A DNA stretch of 64,000 bases from Microplitis mediator. Lineage: Eukaryota > Arthropoda > Insecta > Hymenoptera > Braconidae. This document shows, piece by piece, positions 11,762 through 22,779 of the stretch. Each line of letters begins with the position of its first letter. Positions within the stretch are counted from its first letter, which is position 1. The translations under genes were made by a program, and so were the position numbers. Below the pieces are notes generated by a model, which searched no databases, was not told the DNA's origin, and saw only the letters and a program-made list of their open reading frames with translations. The DNA is taken from assembly GCF_029852145.1 (NCBI RefSeq), contig NC_079977.1, positions 12,458,640-12,522,639 on the forward strand, in the 5' to 3' direction.

Positions 11762-12549
11762 CCCGGGAAAAAATGATCATACCTGTCCATGCCTGTTCAT
11801 GTCTGAAGCGTTGAATACACTCAGGCCTGATCATGCCTGTTCATACCTGTCCATGCCGGTTCATGCCTGGTCATGTCTGTTTCTGTCTAAAGTGTTAAAT
11901 ACAGTCAGGCCTGATCATACGTGTCCATGCCTGGTCATGTCTGTTCATGTCTGAAGCGTTAAATACAGTCAGGTCTGATCATGCCTGTTTAGGCCTGATC
12001 ATGTCTGTTTATGCCTGTTCATGTCTGAAGCGTTAAATACGCTCAGGCCTGATCATACCTGTCCATGCCTGTTCATGCCTGGTCATATATGTTCATGTCT
12101 GTTCATGGCTGTTTATGTCTGCTCATAGATCTAAAATTTTGTTGACCAAGAATCTATCACGTATAAGATTTTTATTACTTGAAGTTCATACGAAACTTAC
12201 TTTTCAACTAAATCTCTTAGGTCAGTGGTTAGCAAGTTATACTTTCGAGCGCAAGGTCCACGGTTCAAATCCTGCACACGCCCGAATTTTTTATTTTTTT
12301 TATTTTTATAGCAATAATTATATACATGTATAATTGAATATAGTTATACATAATTATATATAATTATATAGAGCCATTTTTTATATATAATTTTTTTACC
12401 CGGATGGGCATGAACAGACATGAACATACCTGATCAGACCTGAACATGCCTGATCAGGCCTGGTCAGGCATGGTCATTTTTCATGTCTGATCAGGCCTGA
12501 AGACTCATGACTGTTCATGTCTGATCAGGTCTGATCATTTTTTCCCGGG
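11762..12549. mobile_element. CCCGGG-ended element with CCTGTTCATG words and tRNA-like core
   Basis: Inverted ends CCCGGGAAAAAATGATCA. Left array of CCTGATCATGCCTGTTCATG-type words, tRNA-like module at 12210-12283, right array inverted. Nearly identical to 41487-42337. It sits in the 3' end of the Tnp2-like gene. No duplication is visible (flanks GG and AT). Confidence 0.85.
12210..12283 (+). pseudogene. tRNA-derived Pol III module (copy 2)
   Basis: CTTAGGTCAGTGGTTAGC (A-box-like) and GGTTCAAATCC (B box), spaced about 40 nt, then CTGCACACGCCC and a T run at 12287 that could act as a Pol III stop. Stem pairing is poor. Confidence 0.65.
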
Positions 12550-12993
12550 ATTGTACTTGTACATCTTTTCTATTTTATTGTATCTGCGTACAAGTAAGTG
12601 ATAAATACTGTTAACGAGGATAATGTTTTCTACTAGACAAACTGAATAGTCTTTCAGTAACCAAATCTGGTTTTTTTGCTCTGTTGACAATAGCCAATTT
12701 TTTGATGTTATTTTCATGTACTGAAGACATTCTTCTATGAAACCCGATAGAAGTGGTCCTTTAGTATGAGGTGCATATGCACGGATTAGATTACTGTTTC
12801 TTATATTTCTTGTTTTATGATACATATTTTTTTCTTGCGTGCGCCTTAAAAATTGTTGAAGTGGGTGATAATGAGTTCGTACACTTTTATGTATCTCCGG
12901 CATGTTATTTTTATAATAAAATGCTGAATGTGAATCTATAGGCCCTAATTGTTTTACATCATCGACAAGATGTATCAAGCCATGAATGGTGAA

Positions 12994-13738
12994 TGTAAAA
13001 TGAGCGAATGCTCTGTGGGATTCTGGTGTAGGTGTGGTTAATTCAATAACTAACAATTAACACAAATTACAGATAAAAGAATAGATCTTTATTAAACAAT
13101 ATATACACTAAAACTATGAGAAAAATAACGAATGCAACTACAAGATACGCGATAGCGAATGCGACTGTAAACGAATACGCGTATAAATCCGACACGTGGT
13201 CGGTAGCGGTTAATGACGCGACAATTAATTTATAATTAATAAGACGCGAGCAACAATTCAATGTATACTCAATAATTAGTAGCCTTGATATACTAGCTAA
13301 CTATTGAGAATATTTAAACAGAGATTTAGCGAAGCGGTTCAGACTTAGATCACACTAGAGATATACTATTTTGAGCGAAGCGGTTGGATGGATAGCTGAG
13401 TTTGTACTGATCGATGGAGATTAGAAATAGACGTCGTCTTCTTCCTTCGTGGCTGCTCGGTGGTGACGTGGCAGCATGGCTGCAGTAACGAATTTTCCCA
13501 TTGGCTTAAAAGCGCGCCAACAGGAAATAGTTAGCCGCCAATTTCTCTGATTGGCCAGCTGGTAGCGGGTTCTCATGCCAACATGGCACGGTCATGAGTA
13601 AGAAATTGCAGGTGTCGGGCCCAGATAGCGAATGACCCGGCACTATTCTGACATTCAAGTCAGTAGCGAGTTCGGCTGCTCCCGTACGTAGCGAAAGTAC
13701 ACGAAGCTTTTCAAAATGATTAAGCTCGTGACTGAACA
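12994..13738 (-). mobile_element. Solo BEL/Pao LTR with 5-bp target duplication
   Basis: The 745-bp piece begins TGTAAAATGAGCG and ends CGTGACTGAACA, so on the minus strand it runs TGTTCAGTCACG ... CATTTTACA, a proper TG..CA LTR. Flanking copies of GTGAA lie at 12989-12993 and 13739-13743. AATAAAGATCT on the minus strand is a plausible polyA signal. It shares U5 and part of U3 with the LTRs at 42400-48527. AGCG occurs about eleven times on the plus strand. The insertion split the Tnp2-like transposase. Confidence 0.93.
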
Positions 13739-14919
13739 GTGAAGCTCATAAAATCTTTTCCATAGATTTCAGGAGCTTTATTTACAAATAAATTTAATGC
13801 AAGTTTAGCGTATATTAATTGAACATCAGTTGGTGATGATGTAGCCAGAATTCGCATCGAAGTATGTAACAATAAAAAATGCGTGTACACATAATCTGGT
13901 AATATATTTAACAAAACACAGGGACCTGCATACAAGAGAAATTGGCGTAACTGCGTTGCTTTGTATTTTGCAAAAGATGATAGTGCATCAGGTCGACGAG
14001 CAAATTCCGATGGACACCATTCGTTAAGAGATTTCGACCTTCGGTCTAATTCTTCTATCTGCTCTGCATTTAATTTCTGGAACTCAGAAAATTTCCCCTC
14101 TATCCAGGCGTGAAATAATTTTTTCATTACACCTAACAGCACTAAATGTATGTAGTCAAACGGTACGTGTGATACAGGATTAATTTTTAAAACTGATAAT
14201 GGACTTTGACCTGGTCTATGATGTTTCTTATCAGTACGTAAATTATATTCTTCATTGGTTCGTAGACAATGATTAGTTCCTAATAAACACATACGACGAT
14301 AGCTATACTGCCCAAGTACTTTACATTTGGAGCAAGCATTGTATGAAGTATGTCCGACATGTTTTAAAACATAGGCTCTGGCCGGGGCGTCTCCAATAAA
14401 ACAATTAAATTTCACTGCAATCAATTTATTTCGGAAATTTATTCCACCAGTTTCTTTTATTGCTTGAAATTCTTCAGTTACATATTGGAATAATTTACTA
14501 GAATCGGAAGGTTTTTCCTTTCCCAGATACAATCCGATTATTATTAGAAGTGTATTAGGCAAATTAATTACTCTTATCTGAATCGGCCAATATGACTTGG
14601 TACTGTGATTATCAGCTACAGCGCCGTCAGTGCTAATATCAAGTATCAATTGAAGAGGAACATTACAAACACTTGATAACAATTCTATTAATGACTTAGA
14701 TAAACCAATATGTACGTATTCGCGTCGTTCTATGGTAATTAATGTAATAGGAGCTTGTGGAGTATTTAATAATGTACGGATGTCTTTAGGAAATTTTTCA
14801 AAACAATTATGAGTCGCAAGGATTTTTAATATACTGTTACCTTGAACAGTATTAATATTATTTTCGACAAAGCAATGTGCTAAATCTTTTTTTAAGCGAT
14901 CCCATTCACAAGTAGACAT

Positions 14920-16017
14920 CTCCTGAAATTTAACATCAAAGATTTTATTAACTAATTGTATAATTGAAAAAAATGTTAACCGAGATATGGTAATTACCGA
15001 AATCTATAGATTAGATATTTATTATTTCAAGTGATTTCTTAATTTCGAAACAATTGCCCTGAATCCACACTTTCCTCTTTCTCAATGATTAGTTAATAAA
15101 TATTGTAATTTTAAAAACTACTTGCTATATATTAAAAAATTGACTTATATGCTGCAATTTCTCTGGAATTTTTCTGTCCTCACAAATAACAAAACTGTTC
15201 TTTTTCAGGTTATTTAGTTTATTTACACTCTGTGAGCTGCGATGTGTACAGTGTTGATATTCAACGACCAGTGCTGCACTGTCAACGACACATAATATTG
15301 TTCAGACATATGATAATTATTAAGAGTTTCTAAATCAATTTGTTGAAATGTTTAAACTTATAATTTTGTAAGATTGCTTGTGTGTGTATTAATACACAAT
15401 ATGTTTTTGTCTTATAATTATCTGAAATATTATTTATGAGTTGTTTATGTTGACGATTTCTCGTATCTCAGGAAAAAATGGAATAAATCTTCGTAGATCT
15501 GCGTGCCGTTTTTTATATCAACGAAGTTATACGGAGATCAAATATCGGATAAAAAAGCATTATCAATTTATTATTTGGAAAAATTACGATTAGTAAGTAA
15601 TGAATTTTACAAATTTATTTCGTAAATCGAATATATAGAATAATATACTTAAATAGGATCTTGCTTGTAGTGAAAAATAAAAACTAACCTCACTGTATTA
15701 TTGAAAAAAAATTTTACTACAATTGTTATTATTTTTATTATAAGTTCTGCATAGTTTACAAATAATGTGATGTAAAATAATACGTTTATTACTTTAATAT
15801 TGAAATTAAGCAGTTGTCTAGAAATTATCAAATTAAATGTCTGAGAAGAAAGTTTGAACTTTCACTTTACAATATCTTCCATATATAACAGAACAATATC
15901 AACAGTAGATTCAAAATTTTTAAAGTATATTTTTAAACTGTATTGTTGTTGTTTAAAATGAAATTTTAATTAATGATATTCATATGTATGTACATTTAAA
16001 TTTTACAGATACTAAAT
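14920..16017. promoter_or_regulatory. Spacer between the divergent transposase and DUF4806 genes
   Basis: About 1.1 kb, AT-rich, no ORF. It should hold the 5' regions of both genes. A pyrimidine tract ending TTTTACAG at 16009 just before the plus-strand ATG could be a 3' splice site of a leader intron. No promoter element can be named with confidence. Confidence 0.35.
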
Positions 16018-17300
16018 ATGAGCCAATCTCAGTCGGTACTAAGAGCAACAAGATCTGGCAGAAGTGTCAAAAAGCCAAAAAGATTTCAGTCATCGAGTAG
16101 CGAGAAAGAGCAAAATCCTGATGATGCAACAACTGATGATGATCTGGAGGATTGTGATGCAACTGATGATGATCTGGAGGATGAATCAAGCAGCCATGAA
16201 AGAACTGAAGAACAACAAAATTATGAAATGCATGCATCCATGATAGACTTGTTTGACGGAATGACGGAAGAAATTAACATCTTACAAACCGAAGATCCAG
16301 TCAATGAATTACTGCCGAGAACTGCAGAAAGAACGAAAGAAGACTCGACTGATCTTACAAAAAAAAAGTGGATCAGCATTTACACATAAATGACAATCAT
16401 AGCTCTAGTATCCAACATGATAATAATTCTAAAACAAAACCGGTAACGCATAAATCCGATAGTGTCATACTAACCAAAAAATTTATTCCAATAAGAACGA
16501 ATGTGATTCAAGAACCACCTCTTCCTGTACATGTATTCAAAAATAATCAGAAAAATGCTGGCAATTTAGCATTTCAACAACTTAATAGTGATAATGGTAA
16601 AGCAAAACCTCAACAGACGAAGCCTGGAACATCGCCAAAAGACGATAACAATTATCAATATCAACCTATTGAAAATTTAATAGTGACAAGCTTAAGAAAG
16701 ATTGACGAGAAGCAAAATGAAAGAATGGATAATCTGGAGAACATGTTACGACAGAGGGAACCAATGATTGCCAACGCCCCAAGGAATGATAACATTAGAA
16801 ATCATAACCCACGTCCTCCAGGTTTTCCTATTACTTCACTCGATGAGTATGATGCTTATGAAAATGACGATGATAATCAAGAGAGTCAGAATCAGTTACG
16901 ACAATATTTAGCTGAAAAAGAAGCTGGTTCATCAAATTGCAAGGACTGTATTCGCAAATTTTATTATCACACATTTTCATTAAGTATTTTTAAAAAATTG
17001 CAATGGACCTCTCACAACTTGAAGAACCGGCCAGAAATGCGTGGTTTATTCGATTCAAAAATATCTAATGTCTTTTTTGAAGCAATTCATGAGTGTCAAG
17101 ATGATAAACGATTAATGTCAGACGAATTTAGTAAACACATGACTGCAGCCATAGAAGCAGGCACGCAATCGTTACGTGATAGCCTTAAACGTAATCAACG
17201 TAATAATACAACGCCACGAAGATCATGTGCCACGGCTATAAAAGCAAAGTATGGACGTTTTGATGAAAATGCAAGAATGAATGCAAATGATGAAGACTAA
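16018..17300 (+). CDS. DUF4806-domain protein of a CMC-like element (frameshifted)
   Basis: Two frames: 16018-16389 (MSQSQSVLRATRSGRS, then acidic and Ser-rich, with the repeat ATDDDLEDCDATDDDLED) and 16368-17300. They meet at a run of nine A near 16360, where a one-base change would join them. The second part has a Gln/Asn-rich middle and a C-terminal domain FPITSLDEYDAYE ... LRQYLAEKEAG ... IRKFYYHTFSLSIFKKLQW ... SKISNVFFEAIHE. This fits DUF4806 (PF16064), known from proteins beside CACTA-like transposases in insects; a DNA-binding or regulatory role is inferred. The C-terminus is basic. It could be pseudogenised, slip at the A run, or carry a sequencing error. Confidence 0.7.
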
Positions 17301-18098
17301 ATGTTATTTTATATTACTCTTTATACTATAATTATTGTTACGCTACTTGGCCCTATCACACTAGTTCAAAGATTAATATATTGATAAAAAAAGTTAAATT
17401 ATATTTATTTATTATGATATGAGAATTAATATGTATGAAATAATATAAAGACTTATTTTACAATGGATAAGACTCGTTTTATTTTTTTCATAAATTTGAT
17501 GTATAAATATGATATTCCATAAGATTATTTTTACACATAACTAAAGCACTATGATAAAAAAAAATTAATAAAGATTAGTAATAAACATACGATAAATAAT
17601 CAAAATGAACAACTTATTAATAATACTTCAAGAGATTATAGGACAAAAATATATTATATAGTAATATATACAGAAAAACTGTCTTACACAGTTATAAGTT
17701 TAAACATTAATAGCGTCATAGTTGCTGCAATTTATTATACAAGACAAATCAAATAGTTGCTTAGAAATCCTTTCTCAAAAGTTCGTGACAATTTGCGTTA
17801 TTTTCTCAATCAATAGTCGACTCAATAAAATATTCGATTGTATGAGTAAACATTCATTATTTAAAATTATTTATGATTTATTTTTTCATTGCTACCTCTA
17901 TTATTATTGATATTGCGGATTATCAATAACTGGACAAATAATTTTATCATTATTTCTGAAATAATTTTTATATAAATTTTTGACTTATTGATATCTTTAC
18001 ATACAGATGTCAAAAATTTGATGTTTCTATTTTACTGTAAAATTTACGACCAATACGAGTCAGAAAAAAGCATTGTATATATAAATAACTCATTTATA
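17301..18098. other. AT-rich spacer, 3' of DUF4806 gene
   Basis: AATAAAG near 17565 may serve as a polyA signal. No gene or terminal repeat was recognised. Possible end of the CMC-like element, not located. Confidence 0.4.
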
Positions 18099-18607
18099 CA
18101 GGGTGATTCAGAATTACCTTCACAGCGGGAGAATTTGAATAGAGGAGCCGATTCTGAGCATAAAGTTCCTTAGCCATTTTTCAAAATTCTCAATAGTGTT
18201 TGAGTTATTTAAAATCTAAATTGACCAATCGAAGACATGCTTTGAGATTTAAAAAAAAATAAAAAGAATAATGAATAAGTTGGGCAACGACGCAACAGTA
18301 AACTTCAAGTTACACACTATTTATTTAATTTAAAAAAGTTCGATTTGTCACAGAAGAGAAACAAAACACACAATTACAACATAGAATATATTCGTATATT
18401 TTGTTTTATCTTTTCTCTTTTTATAGAAAGAATTATTAATGAAAAATAATGATTTTATTAAAAATAAAGCTTTTGGAAATTAGACAAAAAAAATTGCAGA
18501 TTTTTAATTATATGGTGAGCAACCCAGATTAAAAAAAGAAATTTGAAAACTAATTGAATTATGTTTTACCAGAATAACAGCAATTTCAAAAAGACAAATA
18601 TATAGAT

Positions 18608-19980
18608 TAGGGTGGTCCTTATTTTGGACATTTTCGAATTTTCATGCTCCCAGAGGCTTATGTGGTTCAAAATAAATGAAAAAAAATGTAGAAGTTCTTA
18701 CTTTTTTCATTCTCGCACCCAAGTGGGTGAGCGGCATATCTGCGCTGCACTAATACAGTAATCAGGAGCTTTGGACGAGTTTTTCATATGACCAAACGAA
18801 TATTTAAAAAAAATTAAAACGCACTTCGCTAAATGAGACAATAGTGCGTTGATGAGCAGTAGAATGTATCTTAAAAAGATTTTTCGAATTTATTACGATT
18901 ACCTCTCAAAATAGTTTCAATTACAACAGAAAAAATTCCCTTGAAGTTTAAGCTCTTAATTCTAACGGGAAGAGTTACCGCAAAATTTGTTTTGTGATTT
19001 TTTCAAGAAATTTTATTCTTTATGTCTTTTGACTTTGTGTCTTTTTTATAAATACATAATGCATTCAATTGATGTCTGAAATCGGTATATCTATGCCACT
19101 AATCATATAATGCCTTAGTTTAACATTCAATAAATATTATCAATAAATTGAATTTCTTTCAATATTTGCTTAAATGAGCTGCTCACCTCTAAAATTATTA
19201 TTTGTTTTGATGTATAAATAATAAACAAAAGGTTGATAGTTTTGTGTATTATAATATCGAAATCATTATTTATTTACAATTTTCTAACTATAATAAATTA
19301 TTAATAAAATAGATCTCTTCTATAAATAAATATAATAAGCTTGAAAAATCACAAAAACAAAATTTGCGGCACGTGGTCCCGTTGGAATTAAGAGCTCAAA
19401 CTTTTTGAGGGAATTTTTTTCTGTCGTAATTGAAGCCGTTTGTGAAGTGCTCGTAATAAATTCAAAAAATTCTTTTAAGGAACACTTTACTGCACACTAA
19501 TGCAAAGTTCCTGATTACTGTATTAGTGCAACAAATATATACCGTTCACCCACTTAGGTGCGAGAATGAAAAAAAGTAAAAACTTCTGATAAGGATGCAG
19601 AGTGATTTCATATGTTATTTGAAAAAATTTTAGCTAAAAATAAAAAAAATAATTTTTTTCTTTTTTTTCATCATGCTGTACCCCCAAATTTATAGTAGCT
19701 GAAAATCTGTAAAAATTCTGAGGAGCAGCTGGTAATATAAGGATAAAGTCTACAGAGTTTCAAATTTTTCGAACAATTACTTTAGTCGGAATAAAAAATT
19801 AATTGTTCAATGCCAAAAACCCTGTGTTATTTAAATGGGAAACTTACATCGCTGTGCGGCACGGGTTAAAATTGAGATAGAAACCTGAAACTTTGAGGAT
19901 ATTTTTTTTTATTTATTTCGAACCACATAAGCCTCTGGGAGCATAAAAATTCAAATATGTCCAAAATAAGGACCACCCTA
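18608..19980. mobile_element. hAT-like MITE with 8-bp duplication ATATAGAT
   Basis: Ends TAGGGTGGTCCTTATTTTGG and the inverted CCAAAATAAGGACCACCCTA. ATATAGAT at 18600-18607 and 19981-19988 is an exact 8-bp target duplication. TAGGG fits the hAT terminal pattern. Arms are inverted further in (CTCGCACCCAAGTGGGTGAG against CACCCACTTAGGTGCGAG). No transposase. Confidence 0.9.
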
Positions 19981-20139
19981 ATATAGATATACACATTATT
20001 TTAAAATTTTTTATTTCACTTGCTCTGTCTCGCTAAAGACTTTGCTTAGCGTTCATTGTACGTCATACTAAACATATTCGTAAAGATCTCGGGGATTGTC
20101 TTGTTAAACATCTTCCAAGTGATCTTTCTCGGCGATTAG

Positions 20140-20640
20140 CTATCTGACTATCTCGCTAATGGTCTTGCTGGTGATCTTTCTTAGAATTTTGCTGGTGATC
20201 TTGCTGACTATCTGGCTGATGGTCTTGCTGGTGGTCTCGCTGGTGATCATGCTGATGGTCTTGCTGGTGGTCTTGCTGAAGGTCTCGCTGAAAGTCTTGC
20301 TGAAGGTCTTTTTGGTGGTCTTGCTGAAGGTCTTGCGGGTGATCTTTCTGGTGGTCTTGCAGGTGATCAGCCAGATGATCAGCAAGACCACCAGCAGGAT
20401 CACCAGAAAGATCACCAGCAGGACCACAAGAAAGATCAACAGCAAGACCACTAGAAAGATCACCAGCAAGACCTTCAGCGAGACCTTCAGCGAGACCACC
20501 AGCAAGACCAACAACAAGACCTCCAGCAAGACCACCAGCAAGACCATCAGCATGATCACCAGCGAGACCACCAGCATGACCATCAGCCAGATGGTCAGCA
20601 AGATCACCAGCAAAGCTTTTAATAAAAGCATTATTTTCCA
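20140..20640. repeat. 500-bp hairpin of GGTCTTGCTGGTGATC words
   Basis: The left half repeats GGTCTTGCTGGTGATC and variants; the right half repeats the inverse GATCACCAGCAAGACC, centred near 20370. Three overlapping frames of 161-163 codons are open, giving only periodic Leu/Val or HQQD runs. I treat it as non-coding. Confidence 0.85.
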
Positions 20641-20982
20641 TTAATAATTCTTTCTATAAAAAGAGAAAAGATAAAACAAAATATACGAATATAATCAATG
20701 TTGTAATTGTGTGTTTTGTTTCTCTTCTGTGACAAATCGAACTTTTTTGAATTAAATAAATAGTGTGTAACTTGAAGCTTACTGTTGCGTCGTTGCCCAA
20801 CTTATTTATTATTCTTGTTATTTTTTTTTAAATCTCAAAGCATGTCTTCGATTGGTCAATTTAGATTTTAAATGACTCAAAAACTATTGAGAATTTTGAA
20901 AAATGGCTCAAGAACTTTATGCTCAGAATCATCTCCTCTATTCAAATTCTCCCGCTGTGAAGGTAATTCTGAATCACCCTGT

Positions 20983-21414
20983 ATATTACTTATTTGAAAT
21001 AAGTAAGCAGACTTTGAAAAACAATCATTTCATGATTAATTATTAATAAACATGAAGCTAGTAAGCATAAACATAAAACATAGCATAAAACAGGTATTCA
21101 AAAACATCATGCTCATAAGCCTAATGTCAAATTGGCTTATTTCTGTCGACGAAGAATGTATATATCAGGATTTTAAGGTCCATGTTGTTTTTAAATGTCT
21201 CTCGTTTTTTCTATTTGATTTTGACTTATAAAATTTGCTATTTTTATTTGTAAAAAAAAGTATCTTGTCAAATTTAATGACGAATTCAATAAGCTGTCAT
21301 CCGTATTTTTGAAAAAACTAGATTTATTTTTTACAGAGAACTCACTTCTCGACTACAGTATTGTAAATGAAACTAAAGTAGAATGAGAACCTCTACTCTA
21401 TAGGATAGTCCTAA
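20983..21414. other. Spacer without recognised feature
   Basis: AT-rich. Short repeats of AAGCATAAACATAAAACATAG near 21063. Nothing else. Confidence 0.4.
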
Positions 21415-21600
21415 AGTTTAGCAATAGATGGCCCCAGATTTCTGGTCAAATTCTTGACAAATTCTGACCACAGTCTGGCTCAAGTCTTGACCAATAATCT
21501 TGGTCATGAATCTGGGCCAATCCTTGTACAATTCTTGATCTAAAATCTTTCTAAAGTATCTTGATCCATGCTGGCACAAGGCTTTGACCAAATTGCTACT
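21415..21600. repeat. CTTGACCA/TCTGGTCA word repeat
   Basis: Words such as TTCTGGTCAAATTCTTGAC, GTCTGGCTCAAGTCTTGACC and ATCTTGATCCATGC repeat over 180 bp. The style matches the CTTGCGCAAG element at 50690-52330. It cuts into the gypsy pol fragment on its right. Confidence 0.55.
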
Positions 21601-22700
21601 AGGGTATAGGCAAAAGTTGCATGAGGCAACCATTTATCCCAATCATCGTGATTTGTAAAATGTTAAATATAGTCTGTTAAAACTTGATGGCTTCTTTCCA
21701 GAGAACCATTCGATTGAGGATGAAATGCTGTTGTTTTTATTTGTTTCATTTCAAAAGTTTTAGCTACCCAACCCATTATTTTACCTATGAAAGCTTGACC
21801 TTGGTCTGTCAAAATTACTTTTGGGCAACCATGTTTTAATATGAAATTTTCAACTAGTGCTATTGCAATATCTTTTGCTGTCATAGTTACTAAAGGTATT
21901 GTGAAACAATATTTTGAAAGGTCATCTTGCATCGTTAAAATGTATGAATAACCGTTAGCTGATGTTTTATTCGGAACCACTATATCTAATGCTACTTTAT
22001 CCCAAATTTCTGCGGATGTATAAGTAATTACCATCGGTTGTTTTGTTTTAATTCTTACTAATTTCTTTTTCTGACAACTGATACATTTTCTAACACAATC
22101 TTCAACATTTTTTTTAATATTATCCCAAAAATATCTTTGTCTAATTCTATTGTAAGTTTTAGTGACACCTTTATGACCTGCCATTGGGGTCTCGTGATTC
22201 TCAACCATTATCTTTTGTCTCTCTTCTACTGGAGGTATTATTATTTGGTCTCTACAAATGATTATTTTAATATCGGTCCCTTTAAATGTTTTAGCTATAA
22301 TACTTTTAATTTTCGATCATACAGTTTCGGATAAATTACTTCGTCCTTGAGAAACACTAATTGATTTGAATTTTGATTTTTCCATATATAATTTGAAATT
22401 TTTAAAAGCTTTACAATAATCTTCTTCGGTAGCTACATCTGTGCTGTTATTTTGAATAACTAACGCAAGTACGTTTTTTTTTATGTTCCCATTTTGATTA
22501 CTTGACCTACTTTACAATCAACAAATGGACTTAAGTTTAAATATCCTGACAATAATAATTGTTTTCCTATTTCACTTGTAACAGGACCGCCTGTATTAAA
22601 AAAAAACATAAATAACTATTTTTTTGCAGTTCTAAATTGTCTCTAGTCTCTATTATATTATCGTTACTAAAGTCGTTCGACATTACTGAAACTACGGATG
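21600..22700 (-). pseudogene. Ty3/gypsy pol fragment (integrase)
   Basis: Minus strand. 22208-21663 holds an integrase: HHCC finger (GHKGVTKTYNRIRQRYFW, CVRKCISCQKKK), then a DDE core with VALDIVVPNK, VILTDQGQAFIG and NGSLERSHQ. An in-frame stop follows TDYI, after which WDKWLPHATFAYTLVAI continues to about 21600. Upstream, the linker before integrase reads through several frames (SGYLNLSPFVDCKVGQVI, TDVATEEDYCKAFKNFK) with stops. No LTR or reverse transcriptase was found, so it is a dead fragment trapped between the word repeat and an R2-like fragment. Confidence 0.85.
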
Positions 22701-22779
22701 AATCATCGTCAGAATCTATTTCTGCGTTAGATAAATTGTCGTTTGCTATTATGATCGCATCGTTGTTTGAATTGTTTTG

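Larger units (their letters stand above)
11732..14919 (-). pseudogene. CMC/EnSpm (Tnp2-like) transposase, interrupted twice
   Basis: Coding pieces on the minus strand: 14919-13744, 12988-12550 and probably 11761-11732. The first starts MSTCEWDRLKKDLAHC and has the Tnp2-type blocks LDISTDGAVADN, KSYWPIQIRV, GDAPARAYVLKHVGHTSY, the pair CSKCKVLG, and FDYIHLVLLGVMKKLFHAW. The second starts TIHGLIHLVDDVKQLGPID (DUF4218-like) with HSAF. A solo LTR (12994-13738) with duplication GTGAA sits between them, and removing the LTR and one GTGAA reconnects the frame at ..DFMSFT-IHGL. A CCCGGG element (11762-12549) enters near the 3' end, so the frame now ends PGKK in its terminus; past it, nine more codons reach a stop at 11732. 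The DUF4806 gene at 16018 is divergent and probably part of the same autonomous element. Confidence 0.8.
18099..20982. mobile_element. Foldback element with CAGGGTGATTC ends
   Basis: The left arm CAGGGTGATTCAGAATTACC is mirrored at 20963-20982. Inverted similarity continues for about 370 bp (18099-18465 against 20615-20982), for example TTGGGCAACGACGCAACAGT against ACTGTTGCGTCGTTGCCCAA. TA stands on both sides, so a TA duplication is likely. It contains the hAT-like insertion at 18608-19980 and the word hairpin at 20140-20640. Confidence 0.85.

Noticed and set aside
12115..12333. 72-codon ORF and its twin at 41884-42132
   Set aside because: It spans the tRNA-like module and T runs. Its identity in two places reflects element copies, not coding constraint.
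20140..20644. Three overlapping frames of 161-163 codons
   Set aside because: All arise from the GGTCTTGCTGGTGATC word array; the products are periodic with no domain.
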